Shown here piece by piece: positions 50,404 to 61,053 of a stretch of DNA of 64,000 nucleotides. The DNA is taken from NCBI GenBank assembly GCA_007449985.2, contig VIIQ02000228.1, forward strand, positions 47,315 to 111,314. Reading direction: 5' to 3'. Made by a program: the position numbers and the translations under genes. Under the pieces are notes generated by a model. The model ran no database searches, was not told the origin of the DNA, and saw nothing but the letters and a program-made list of their open reading frames with translations. The DNA is from Desmodesmus armatus (taxonomy: Eukaryota; Chlorophyta; Chlorophyceae; Sphaeropleales; Scenedesmaceae). The stretch's first letter is position 1. The number at the start of each line of letters is the position of its first letter.

Positions 50404-51396
50404 AAGAAGAAGAAGGGGTTACAGGGCGACACACGCAGCTACGCTGCAACGACACCCAGCATCGGAAGGGAACCAAAGTCCTTTGCAGGACCCACAAGGA
50501 CGGGAACAGACAGCACGGAAAGGAGAGAACCCGCCACCATAGATGTCTGCAGAGGAGACTGTCTGAAAGGAGGGGACCACAGGCAAGGCTTCAACCCCAC
50601 AAAGCCAGCCACACAGACAAGAGGGCTTCCACCAGTACCAAGCCGAACACACACCCCCATGCCCCCGGGGCGACCACTTCGAACACAATGTGGAAGAAAG
50701 GCTCCAGCTGTGCTGCGATACACACCCCCAAGACAGGTGCCCGGGGTGTCAGAGCGACACCTTTGTATACCGGGCTGCCCCAAGTCAGCGCGCCCAAGCA
50801 CCTGCACCGTTCACAGGCCAGCAACACTGCCCCCTACAACCAGGCCCAAGGCCACTGCACGGCCCTTGCCTGCGTTCTGCTGCCACTGCTGCTGCACACC
50901 AGCACCTGCCTGCTGACTCAGCGGACTGCTGCTGATCCAGCCAAAGCTGCTGCTGCTGCTGTAAACGCGACCAAACCACGGCACAGTGAAGATAACCAAC
51001 ACTGTACGTGATGCTGCACGCCAGCTGCTGCTCCAGCTCCAGCTCTCCAGCTACTGCTGTCAACTGCTACTGCCCCACCGTGCCGACAGCCCACTGTGCT
51101 GGCCAAACGCCGGTCCGAAACTGCCACAACACAAACACAGAAACCAACAAAAACAAGGGACCACACAACAACCCCAGCGAGAGGCCAACGTGAAAGGCCC
51201 ACGTCAGCACATCGCGATGGCTGAGCTCAGCCCGTGCTGCACAGGCTGCCTCCTGATCCGCGGCACAGACACAAGAGGAATAACTACTGACTATAATAGG
51301 GGCGAAACACACCAGCGAGGCTGGGCTGGGACAGCCCCTGGCGCATGTTGCAGCGCCGTGCTGATGCGAGGCAGTTTTACGGCATGCCCAGGCCCT
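50404..51396 (-). mobile_element. Non-LTR copy B1 (near full length, 993 bp)
   Basis: A (GAA)n tail and GGGGTTACAGGGCGACACAC on the left mark the 3' end. The right end stops at TTTTACGGCATGCCCAGG. The 13-bp duplication GCGACAAGATAGG is at 50391-50403 and 51397-51409. I see no protein domain in B on either strand, so it is treated as non-autonomous. Confidence 0.88.
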
Positions 51397-51409
51397 GCGA
51401 CAAGATAGG

Positions 51410-52800
51410 TATGAAGGTGTTACACGGGTTTCGCACGCAACTACGTTGCAACTGAACCCAGCAACGGATGGACACAACCAGTACGGAAGGGGGCCGTTCG
51501 GACAAACCCCACCATCAAAAGCTTGTCACGCACACTCAGTGTGCTTCCAGATTGCGAAAACAGAGATATAATACACTGGAAGGACTGAATGGCGCCAACG
51601 GCACTGCTTCTCGCACCTGCAGGGTTGCGACAAGAAAGGGCGGACGGAACAGAAAACAGCGAACACACAGCTGCGAGCCACAAAACGCTCCCACATGTTG
51701 CAGTGGGCGTACGTGGGGGCAACTTCACCGACACCACCAGTCGCTGCACTGTTCACAAGCCAGCAGAATGGAAGTCACACAGCAGCCAGCAACTCACATG
51801 TCAGCACATGCAGACACTCAATGCCTAACTACTCGCAAACCGTTGCCTCCTGACAGCACCACATGCCATGCAATGAAAGGCTGCTGTGTGAGCGCAAGCC
51901 CCTGCGCCCGCTTAGGGATGATTGCAGAAACCGCAAAGTCAGCCAAGACGCGCCAAAACTCCCCAACAGCAGCACGCCCTGCAATGCGCTCTACCGTCAG
52001 CAGAGACAGTGCAGGGCCTTCTGCTGCCACAGACCAAGCCACTCTGCGGCCAAAGTCAACAGCACCTATGCCAGCCAGACACACCATGTCCCACACAACA
52101 TGATGCAACCGGGGATGAGGTTTCAACCCCATCCACAAAGCTGCACACTGCAGGCCGCGGTCAGCAGCCAACCAAGGGGGGCGGTCGCCCACCCGGTGAG
52201 CTCGCAACTGCCCCTTGATCTCCGCCCTCACCGCCCCTGCAACAGGACACTCCCAACAATGGTGCTGTACACCGGGCTCAGCAGCCCCACAGGCTACACA
52301 AGAGGTGCCTGTGTGCATGCGCTGAGCCGTAGGGAACGTATCGAGGGTGAGCCGCCATGCAGCCTCCTTGTGCTCATTAGGCACACGCAGCTTCCACCAC
52401 CGCCGAAGCACCCGAGTGACCTCGGGCAATTCGCCCACAATTGGCTGCAACATATCAACAGACAACACCCTCTGACGGAAGGCAGCATGCCTGTCAGCAA
52501 TGGCTGACAGCGCCTCCAACGACTGACACTGGGTGGCCAGCGACACAGTGAGGGACTTAAGCTCCACCACATCCCCATTGCGAGTATGCCAACCCAGATC
52601 AGCACACACCCTGTCCCTAGCTGCGGTAAGCTGAGCCTCCCAAACGGCCGGCAGCCGCCCGGATGGCCTACCCCGCAGCACTGCACGTGCTGCATCCTGC
52701 CACGCACTAGGGATGGCCGCGACCAACACAGCCAACTCCTCCCTAGCCACCACCATGTTAGCATACCTAGGGCGATGCTGCAACACAGGGTCCCACACAT
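51410..52800 (-). mobile_element. Non-LTR copy A2 with LINE C-terminal coding sequence
   Basis: The tail starts TATGAAGGTGTTACACGGG at 51410. The flanking duplication CGACAAGATAGG is at 51398-51409 and 52801-52812. This is the longest A copy (1.39 kb), 5'-truncated inside the ORF2 C-terminal region. Confidence 0.88.
51818..52800 (-). pseudogene. LINE ORF2 C-terminal domain with CCHC knuckle
   Basis: About 327 residues of open frame in A2, starting at the truncation point (VDVWDPVLQHRPRYANMVV). It ends after FIAWHVVLSGGNGLRVVRH. A zinc-knuckle-like CVACGAAEPGVQHHCWEC fits CX2CX8HX4C, the C-terminal motif of many LINE ORF2 proteins. The open frame extends right to 52912 only by reading into the neighbouring B copy, so that Ser-rich N-terminus is not part of the protein. 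No RT is left. Confidence 0.8.
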
Positions 52801-52812
52801 CGACAAGATAGG

Positions 52813-53187
52813 AAGAAGAAGAAGAAGAAGGGGTTACATGGCGACACACGCAGCTACGCTGCAACGACACCCAGCATCGGAAGGGAACCAAAGTCCTTTG
52901 CAGGACCCACAAGGACGGGAACAGACAGCACGGAAAGGAGAAAACCCGCCACCATAGATGTCTGCAGAGGAGACTGTCTGAAAGGAGGGGACCACAGGCA
53001 AGGCTTCAACCCCACAAAGCCAGCCACAAAGACAAGAGGGCTTCCACCAGTACCAAGCCGAACACACACCCCCATGCCCCCGGGGCGACCACTTCGAACA
53101 CAATGTGGAAGAAAGGCTCCAGCTGTGCTGCGATACACACCCCCAAGACAGGTGCCCGGGGTGTCAGAGCGACACCTTTGTATACCG
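52813..53187 (-). mobile_element. Non-LTR copy B2 (5'-truncated)
   Basis: A (GAA)n tail at 52813 and B body up to CACCTTTGTATACCG. GACAAGATAGG flanks both sides (52802-52812 and 53189-53199). Confidence 0.87.
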
Positions 53188-53199
53188 AGACAAGATAGG

Positions 53200-53412
53200 A
53201 AGAAGAAGAAGAAGGGGTTACAGGGCGACACACGCAGCTACGCTGCAACGACACCCAGCATCGGAAGGGAACCAAAGTCCTTTGCAGGACCCACAAGGAC
53301 GGGAACAGACAGCACGGAAAGGAGAGAACCCGCCACCATAGATGTCTGCAGAGGAGACTGTCTGAAAGGAGGGGACCACAGGCAAGGCTTCAACCCCACA
53401 AAGCCAGCCACA
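53200..53412 (-). mobile_element. Non-LTR copy B3 (5'-truncated)
   Basis: (GAA)n tail at 53200; body ends at AAAGCCAGCCAC. The 12-bp duplication AGACAAGATAGG is at 53188-53199 and 53413-53424. Confidence 0.9.
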
Positions 53413-53445
53413 AGACAAGATAGGGCGGACGGAACAGAAAACAGA

Positions 53446-54352
53446 AACGCACTCACTCACTCACTCACTGTTCGTTACATTGAGATCCCCGAAAGACCCA
53501 GCCCACACCATGTAAGCTCAGGGACCCAAACCATGTCCCTCCAATGCAACTTAAGGCGCCACCTCCTTCTCAAGAGCAGCGAACCACCTGCAACACACAA
53601 GGTTAGGCAACATGCAAACATGTTCAAGGCATAAAGCGTCTGAATGCGCGGCCATTGAAGCACATGGGGCCTGCTGAGCAACCAAGCATGCAGTGACACG
53701 CTGTCCCAACAAACATACAACCATGGCAAGCAAGGCACCTGCTCCCGGTGCTGCTGCTGGGGGAACAGAAAAGTACAAAACACGAGCCTGGGAACAAGAG
53801 ACCAGCACGTGGCACAGACGGGACCCCGCACCAGCCGGACCACTGCAACTGTGCACTGCTGCTCCACACTGCTGCTGTTGATGCTGCCAAGCCTTCCTCC
53901 AGCTCCAGCACCAGCGCCAGCGCTGCAAAAAGCAGAAGCCCCCTCTGGCGGACTACCAGCTGGTTCGCAAACCTGTCACTGGCCCTATCCCGGGCTTGGT
54001 CAACTGCCCCCACACCACTGCTGCTGACTGCTGCTGCTGCTGTCCAGCCACTGACCAACACTGAGGAACCGAGTACAGCCAACAACTACTGCAACGTAAA
54101 ACAAATCAGACGCACAATACAATGGCCATTACACATGCTCATCGCGCGGCCTGCCAGGCAGCACCCAAACACGCGATGACAATAGCCAGTCCGGGCAGCG
54201 CAACGAGAGGCTCCGCCCGCCCTGCCAGGCACACAATTGAACTAATCCATTATCAACAACCGAAACAAGCACACCAGCGGCGCAAACGCACCGCCTTGGA
54301 TGGACCTTCCGCAGAAGGATCCACCCATGCCATCCCGGTGGTGTGGAGCCTT
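53446..54352 (-). mobile_element. Non-LTR copy C1
   Basis: A third family: the (CACT)n tail at 53450-53468 is followed by GTTCGTTACATTGAGATCC, and the body runs to GGTGGTGTGGAGCC at the right. About 90% or more of it is repeated as C2. No recognised protein; short minus-strand frames with a hydrophobic, Cys-rich composition are not convincing. Confidence 0.8.
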
Positions 54353-54417
54353 GAAGAAGAAGAAGAAGAAGAAGAAGAAGAAGAAGGGGTTACAGGGCGA
54401 CACACGCAGCTACGCTA
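54353..54417 (-). mobile_element. Non-LTR copy B4, 65-bp stub
   Basis: Only a (GAA)n tail of about 33 bp and 31 bp of B 3' end (to CGCAGCTACGCT). The exact 13-bp duplication GGTGTGGAGCCTT is at 54340-54352 and 54418-54430. The uninterrupted target can be read in C2 at 55342-55365. Confidence 0.93.
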
Positions 54418-54440
54418 GGTGTGGAGCCTTTTTACGCCGT

Positions 54441-55353
54441 GCTCACTCACTCACTCCAGCTGCTGCTCACTCATTGTTCGTTACATTGAGATCCCTGAAA
54501 GACCCAGCCCACACCATGTAAGCTCAGGGACCCAAACCATGTCCCTCCAATGCAACTTAAGGCGCCACCTCCTTCTCAAGAGCAGCGAACCACCTGCAAC
54601 ACACAAGGTTAGGCAACATGCAAACATGTACAAGGCATAAAGCGTCTGAATGCGCGGCCATTGAAGCACATGGGGCCTGCTGAGCAACCAAGCATGCAGT
54701 GACACGCTGTCCCAACAAACATACAACCATGGCAAGCAAGGCACCTGCTCCCGGTGCTGCTGCTGGGGGAACGGAAAAGTTCAAAACACGAGCGTGGGAA
54801 CAAGAGACCAGCACGTGGCACAGACGCCCGCACTGGCCGAACCACTGCAACTGTGCACTGCTGCTCCACACTGCTGCTGTTGATGCTGCCAAGCCTTCCT
54901 CCAGCTCCAGCACCAGCTCCAGCGCTGCAAAAAGCAGAAGCCCCCTCTGGCGGACTACCAGCGTGACTCGCAAATCTCTTACTGGCCCTATCCCGGGCTT
55001 GGTCGACTGCCCCCACACCACTGCTGCTGACTGCTGCTGCTGCTGTCCAGCCACTGACCAACACTGAGGAACCGAGTACAGCCAGCAACTACTGCAACGT
55101 AAAACAAACCAAACGCACAACACAATGGCCCTTACACCTGCTCATCGCGCGGCCTGCCAGGCAGCACCTAAACACGCGATGACAGTAGACAGTCCGGGCA
55201 GCACAACGAGAGGCTCCGCCCGCCCTGCCAGGCCCACAATTGAACTAATCCATTATCAACAACCGAAACAAGCACACCAGCGGCGCAAACGCACCGCCTT
55301 GGATGGACCTTCCGCAGAAGGATCCACCCATGCCATACCGGTGGTGTGGAGCC
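54441..55353 (-). mobile_element. Non-LTR copy C2
   Basis: (CACT)n-type tail at 54442-54476 and a body closely matching C1, including TTCGTTACATTGAGATCC and GGTGGTGTGGAGCC. TTTTTACGCCGT is present on both sides (ending 54440 and 55365). Confidence 0.82.
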
Positions 55354-55366
55354 TTTTTACGCCGTA

Positions 55367-55523
55367 AGAATGAATGAAGAATGAAGGTGTTACACGGGTT
55401 TCTCAAGCAACTACGTTGCAACTGAACCCAGCCACGGATGGACACAACCAGCACGGAAGGGGGCCGTTCGGACAAACCCCACCATCAAAAGCTTGTCACG
55501 CACACTCAGTGTGCTTCCAGATA
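55367..55523 (-). mobile_element. Non-LTR copy A3 (157 bp)
   Basis: GAATGAATGAAGAATGAAGG tail; body stops at GTGCTTCCAGAT. The 14-bp duplication CTTTTTACGCCGTA is at 55353-55366 and 55524-55537. Confidence 0.92.
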
Positions 55524-55537
55524 CTTTTTACGCCGTA

Positions 55538-55678
55538 GAAGAAGAAGAAGGGGTTACAGGGCGACACACGCAGCTACGCTGCAACGACACCCAGCATCGG
55601 AAGGGAACCAAAGTCCTTTGCAGGACCTACAAGGACGAGAACAGACAGCACGGAAAGGAGAGAACCCGCCACCATAGA
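55538..55678 (-). mobile_element. Non-LTR copy B5 (141 bp)
   Basis: (GAA)n tail; body stops at CGCCACCATAGA. The 11-bp duplication TTTACGCCGTA is at 55527-55537 and 55679-55689. Confidence 0.9.
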
Positions 55679-55689
55679 TTTACGCCGTA

Positions 55690-56507
55690 ATGAATGAAGG
55701 TGTTACACGGGTTTCTCAAGCAACTACGTTGCAACTGAACCCAGCCACGGATGGACACAACCAGCACGGAAGGGGGCCGTTCGGACAAACCCCACCATCA
55801 AAAGCTTGTCAAGCACACTCAGTGTGCTTCCAGATTGCGAACACAGAGATATAATACACTGGAAGGACTGAATGGCGCCAACGGCACTGCTTCTCGCACC
55901 TGCAGGGTTGCGACAAGAAAGGGCGGACGGAACAGAAAACAGCGAACACACAGCTGCGAGCCACAAAACACTCCCACATGTTGCAGTGGGCGCACGTGGG
56001 GGCAACTTCACCGACACCACCAGTCGCTGCACTGTTCACAAGCCAGCAGGATAGAAGTCACACAGCAGCCAGCAACTCACATGTCACCACATGCAGAAGC
56101 TCAATGCCTAACTACCCGCAAACCGTTGCCTCCTGACAGCACCACATGCCATGCAATGAAAGGCTGCTGTGTGAGCGCAAGCCCCTGCGCCCGCTTAGGG
56201 ATGATTGCAGAAACCGCAAAGTCAGCCAAGACGCGCCAAAACTCCCCAACAGCAGCACGCCCTGCAATGCGCTCTACCGTCAGCAGAGGCAACGCAGGAC
56301 CTTCTGCTGCCACAGCCCACGCCACTCTGCGGCCGAAGTCAACAGCACCGATGCCAGCCAGACACACCATGTCCCACACAATATGATGCAACCGGGGATG
56401 AGGTTTCACCCCCATCCACAAAGCTGCACACTGCAGGCCGCGGTCAGCAGCCAACCAAGGGGGGGCGTCGCCCACCCGGTGAGCTCGCAACTGCCCCTCA
56501 ATCAAGA
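55690..56507 (-). mobile_element. Non-LTR copy A4 with ORF2 C-terminal fragment
   Basis: TGAATGAAGG tail at 55690. The body includes a minus-strand frame 56505-56101 that matches the C-terminal 130 residues of the A2 frame. AGATTTACGCCGT flanks it (55676-55688 and 56856-56868, the latter beyond the nested copy A5). Confidence 0.87.
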
Positions 56508-56845
56508 ATGAAGGTGTTACACGGGTTTCTCAAGCAACTACGTTGCAACTGAACCCAGCCACGGATGGACACAACCAGCACGGAAGGGGGCCGTTCGGAC
56601 AAACCCCACCATCAAAAGCTTGTCACGCACACTCAGTGTGCTTCCAGATTGCGAACACAGAGATATAATACACTGGAAGGACTGAATGGCGCCAACGGCA
56701 CTGCTTCTCGCACCTGCAGGGTTGCGACAAGAAAGGGCGGACGGAACAGAAAACAGCGAACACACAGCTGCGAGCCACAAAACACTCCCACATGTTGCAG
56801 TGGGCGCACGTGGGGGCAACTTCACCGACACCACCAGTCGCTGCA
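56508..56845 (-). mobile_element. Non-LTR copy A5, nested in A4
   Basis: ATGAAGGTGTTACACGGG tail; body ends at CCACCAGTCGCTGCA. The 13-bp duplication CCCTCAATCAAGA is at 56495-56507 and 56846-56858. Confidence 0.92.
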
Positions 56846-56868
56846 CCCTCAATCAAGATTTACGCCGT

Positions 56869-57253
56869 GAATGAATGAAGGTGTTACACGGGTTTCTCAA
56901 GCAACTACGTTGCAACTGAACCCAGCCACGGATGGACACAACCAGCACGGAAGGGGGCCGTTCGGACAAACCCCACCATCAAAAGCTTGTCACGCACACT
57001 CAGTGTGCTTCCAGATTGCGAACACAGAGATATAATACACTGGAAGGACTGAATGGCGCCAACGGCACTGCTTCTCGCACCTGCAGGGTTGCGACAAGAA
57101 CACAATGAAGGTGTTACACGGGTTTCTCAAGCAACTACGTTGCAACTGAACCCAGCCACGGATGGACACAACCAGCACGGAAGGGGGCCGTTCGGACAAA
57201 CCCCACCATCAAAAGCTTGTCACGCACACTCAGTTTGCGACAAGAAAGGGCGG
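56869..57253 (-). mobile_element. Non-LTR copy A6, split by A7
   Basis: GAATGAATGAAGG tail. The body runs to GGGTTGCGACAAGAA at 57100 and continues AGGGCGG at 57247-57253 after the nested A7. GATTTACGCCGT lies left (56857-56868) and right of the whole nest (58831-58842). Confidence 0.87.
57101..57234 (-). mobile_element. Non-LTR copy A7, nested in A6
   Basis: A 134-bp A copy. The 12-bp duplication TTGCGACAAGAA is at 57089-57100 and 57235-57246. Confidence 0.92.
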
Positions 57254-57736
57254 AAGAAGAAGAAGGGGTTACAGGGCGACACACGCAGCTACGCTGCAAC
57301 GACACCCAGCATCGGAAGGGAACCAAAGTCCTTTGCAGGACCTACAAGGACGGGAACAGACAGCACGGAAAGGAGAGAACCCGCCACCATAGATGCCTGC
57401 AGAGGAGACTGTCTGAAAGGAGGGGACCACAGGCAAGGCTTCAACCCCACAAAGCCAGCCACACAGACAAGAGGGCTTCCACCAGTACAAAGCCGAACAC
57501 ACACCCCCATGCCCCCGGGGCGACCACTTCGAACACAATGTGGAAGAAAGGCTCCAGCTGTGCTGCGATACACACCCCCAAGACAGGTGCCCGGGGTGTC
57601 AGAGCGACACCTTTGTATACCGGGCTGCCCCAAGTCAGCGCGCCCAAGCACCTGCACCGTTCACAGGCAGCAACACTGCCCCCTACAACCAGGCCCAAGG
57701 CCACTGCATGGCCCTTGCCTGTGTTCTGCTGAAAGA
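57254..57736 (-). mobile_element. Non-LTR copy B6, nested in A6
   Basis: (GAA)n tail; body to CTTGCCTGTGTTCTGCTG. The 12-bp duplication AAGAAAGGGCGG is at 57242-57253 and 57737-57748. Confidence 0.9.
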
Positions 57737-57748
57737 AAGAAAGGGCGG

Positions 57749-58819
57749 AAGAAGAAGAAGGGGTTACAGGGCGACACACGCAGCTACGCTGCAACGACAC
57801 CCAGCATCGGAAGGGAACCAAAGTCCTTTGCAGGACCTACAAGGACGGGAACAGACAGCACGGAAAGGAGAGAACCCGCCACCATAGATGTCTGCAGAGG
57901 AGACTGTCTGAAAGGAGGGGACCACAGGCAAGGCTTTAACCCCACAAAGCCAGCCACACAGACAAGAGGGCTTCCACCAGTACCAAGCCGAACACACACC
58001 CCCATGCCCCCGGGGCGACCACTTCGAACACAATGTGGAAGAAAGGCTCCAGCTGTGCTGCGATACACACCCCCAAGACAGGTGCCCGGGGTGTCAGAGC
58101 GACACCTTTGTATACCGGGCTGCCCCAAGTCAGCGCGCCCAAGCACCTGCACCGTTCACAGGCCAGCAACACTGCCCCCTACAACCAGGCCCAAGGCCAC
58201 TGCATGGCCCTTGCCTGTGTTCTGCTGCCACTGCTGCTGCACACCAGCACCTGCCTGCTGACTCAGCGGACTGCTGCTGATCCAGCCAAAGCTGCTGCTG
58301 CTGCTGCTGTAAACGCGACAAAACCACGGCATAGTGAAGATAATCAACACTGTGCGTGATGCTGCACGCCAGCTGCTGCTCGAGCTCCAGCTCCAGCTCT
58401 CCAGCTACTGCTGTCAACTGCTACTGCCCCACCGGTCCGACAGCCCACTGTGCTGGCCAAACGCTGGTCCGAAACAGCCACAACACAAACACAGAAACCA
58501 ACAAAAACAAGGGACGACACAACAACCCCAGCGCGCGGCCTACGTGAAAGACCCACGTCAGCATCGCGATGGCTGAGCTCAGCCCGTGCTGCACAGGCTG
58601 CCTCCTGATCCGCGGCACAGACACAAGAGGAATAACTACTGACTATAATAGGGGCGAAACACACCAGCGAGGCTGGGCTGGGACAGCCCCTGGCACATGT
58701 TGCAGCGCCGTGCTGATGCGAGGCAGTTTTACGGCATGCCCAGGCCGTAAAACGTTTTACGGCATGCCCAGGCCGTAAAAAAAAAAAAAAAAAGTTTTAC
58801 GGCATGCCCAGGCCGTAAA
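57749..58819 (-). mobile_element. Non-LTR copy B7, near full length with a hairpin-repeat 5' end
   Basis: (GAA)n tail; body matches B1 to its 5' end, then a hairpin unit (TTTTACGGC ... GCCGTAAAA) appears three times at 58726-58820, separated by short A-rich sequence. AAGAAAGGGCGG flanks it at 57737-57748 and 58820-58831. Confidence 0.88.
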
Positions 58820-58820
58820 A
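58726..58820. repeat. Triplicated hairpin TTTTACGGC/GCCGTAAAA
   Basis: Stem of 9 bp, 8-base loop ATGCCCAG, present at about 58727, 58755 and 58795 with an A17 run between the second and third. A single half (TTTTACGGCATGCCCAGG) occurs at the 5' end of B1. Confidence 0.85.
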
Positions 58821-58914
58821 AGAAAGGGCGGATTTACGCCGTGCTCAGGGCAAATGGAACAGAAAACATTATATCGTTTTTTGCTATTAATATTAGGTTC
58901 TTTTTTGCTATTAT

Positions 58915-58988
58915 CAGAGTGTGGCTCAGTATGGTAGAGCGATCGCTTTGGGAGCGATAGGTCACTGGTTCGAATCTAGTCTCTCTGA
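58915..58988 (+). tRNA. tRNA-Pro(UGG), organelle/bacterial type
   Basis: A cloverleaf can be drawn. Acceptor CAGAGTG / CTCTCTG with one T-T mismatch. D arm GCTC / GAGC with loop AGTATGGTA. Anticodon arm ATCGC / GCGAT with loop TTTGGGA (anticodon TGG). Variable AGGTC. T arm ACTGG / CTAGT with TTCGAAT. Discriminator A. No intron and no encoded CCA. The GTGTGGCTCAG / GGTTCGAATC words are closer to plastid or mitochondrial trnP than to nuclear tRNA-Pro. It may be a non-functional insert. Confidence 0.88.
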
Positions 58989-59710
58989 ATTATATAAGTC
59001 TGAGTGGGTATTTCAAATTTCGCCCCCACAAAGACATTTGTCCCCGGGGAAGACATAACCAATAAATGCTGTCTAAATCATTACCAACAAAAGTAACTAC
59101 TCCTATTAGCCACACAAATTCACGAGGGCTAGCATAACTAGTACAATTTCACGAGGGCTAGCATAACTAGTACAATGCACGAAACTAATGCATATATACA
59201 ACAATGAAGAAAAGAGATGCACCATTAGCATGCAAATAACGCAATAGCCAGGGGGGGGGGGGGCGCTAAAGGTTGTTTTCGGACACTATGCTAAGAAGTT
59301 CAAACTGGGACCCCCCACCCACCCACCCACCCCCCACCCCCCCTAAAATGTCCTCTGACGGTCTTGTAACTAGCCTATGCAAGGTCCAAAGTGTTGTTTT
59401 ACTTATCAAAATGTTCCCTGAGGTACTCTGATGGCCACAAGGGTGTTGCTGTGTTCTAGCAGTCAAGACACCTCAAGTGTCCCAGCGCCCCAGTGGCGCA
59501 CGGCATGGACGGTTAGCAACGTGACCAAAGTACTGCTGTGCAGACCTAGAAACACACATGAAACAACACTGTTGGTGCATCCAATCAGCAGGCCTGTTCA
59601 GTTACATGTGTGCTCAAAACCTGGTCAAACTATGTAGCAGGACACACCAATCCTGCTGCTCCTCTGCTGCTGTCAGCTGGTGTGGTCTGGGTGCATCTGC
59701 TGCCAAGGAG

Positions 59711-59762
59711 ACAGTGACCCACCAGCTGTGGTACTTCCAAACCACAGCTGGTGGGTCACTGT
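59711..59762. repeat. Perfect inverted repeat, 22-bp arms, 8-base loop
   Basis: ACAGTGACCCACCAGCTGTG plus GT, loop ACTTCCAA, then the exact reverse complement. It would form a stable hairpin in DNA or RNA. No adjacent gene explains it. Confidence 0.92.
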
Positions 59763-61019
59763 CACACAAGGGGCATATATGGGGAACGTTGGTGCTGGGG
59801 GCCGACTTGGTGCTGGTCTGCGCACTCTTGTAACGCATGTCTGGGTACTGGCTTGGGCACCGTGTCATGGCTGTAGTACTGGCATGGGCAGCCTCAGGGG
59901 TAAATAGTAATTGCAGATGCTCAGAAGATGCTTTAATCAACTCAGTTTGTCGATAGCTTTCAAATGCGCTGCCTCCCAGCTTCATCTGATGCTCCTACAA
60001 GAAGTTTGCAGCATGCCAGGAAGTTACTGCAACCCAGCTTGACCCACCCACCCACCCACCCACCCTTTTTCAACCTGCTCAGATGGCCGTAAATTTCTTT
60101 ATATATGTTTATAAGATGTTATTTATCAACTGTGAAAGTACCGAGTCAAAGTCCAGCATAGTGTCCAAAGTTGACTGAAGTGCCCCCCCCCCCCCCCCCC
60201 CTGCAATAGCCATCCATTAGGCACATCACGCATCAAATGTTGTACACTGTGAAATGCCTAATCTACATGTGCTGTATAGTGCATTGCCAAAAAAATTCCA
60301 GACTAAATCTGCAAAACGAGACACTAACCAGCCTAAACTCCCCAGTTATAATTTCCATTCAAATTAGAGGGTAACGCACCTAATGTCTGTTAACGACATT
60401 CAGCGCTGGTTGGTCCCAAAGGGACCCGCGAAGTTTCTTAATTTCTGTTGTCATTTATAAATAAAATAAAATAAAATAAAATAATTTGTTCTTAATTTGA
60501 ACAATAGCTTTCTCAAGATCTACATAGTGCTGGGCAAATACATCATAGTGTGGTCTAGCTACTGGGCGTTTAAGTGTGAGCCCAACAGCTCCAACCATAG
60601 CTACCTACTACAACAAACTAGCAATAATCAACAAATCTGGATGCACTCCATACAATGCAATACCCTAATTAGCTACTGGAGAAGTATTTTTTCTATTATC
60701 TCTCCAAAAAGAATAAGAGCTAGGAGTGTTATTCTATTCTGCAGACCTTCTAGCCTAATCAAAAGGAGCGGGGCACCGAAATGCCCCCACCCCTAGGGGC
60801 ATTGACTGGGAGGCTCAGGCTGAAATGCCCCGTGCCCCTCCCCCTCCCGAGACCCCAAACTGACCTGTTTTCAAGGCATATTGCAGGCTTGGCAGCAGGC
60901 TCCCTGCAAGGCCCATTGGGCCTTGGGTAGCGTTTTTTTAGGTACCGTTTTTTTGAAGCTGAGACACCCTGATCGTCTGACCGGGGGGGAGCGAGGAGCA
61001 AAAGCTCAGTTTTGGGCAG

Positions 61020-61021
61020 CT

Positions 61022-61053
<32 letters not shown>

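Larger units (their letters stand above)
58843..61010. other. AT-rich island, possible organelle-derived DNA
   Basis: Base composition drops sharply after 58850 (TATATCGTTTTTTGCTATTA), with AT-rich stretches to about 60760 broken by C/G-runs at 59250, 59318-59342, 60050 and 60183-60200. It contains the tRNA-Pro at 58915. A 32-bp tandem duplication (CACGAGGGCTAGCATAACTA unit) lies at about 59120-59178, and an (AAAAT)n run at 60460-60485. A plus frame at 60497-60796 shows no known domain. Origin from plastid or mitochondrial DNA is a guess based on the tRNA and composition. Confidence 0.5.

Noticed and set aside
57053..58261. 402-codon plus-strand open frame in the nested LINE array
   Set aside because: It crosses several insertion junctions (A6/A7/B6/B7), repeats the same segment twice and lies antisense to the elements; it is a by-product of tandem copies.
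60497..60796. 99-codon frame in the AT-rich island as an organelle gene
   Set aside because: No similarity to any plastid or mitochondrial protein I recognise; the Lys/Ile/Ser-rich content follows from AT-rich DNA.
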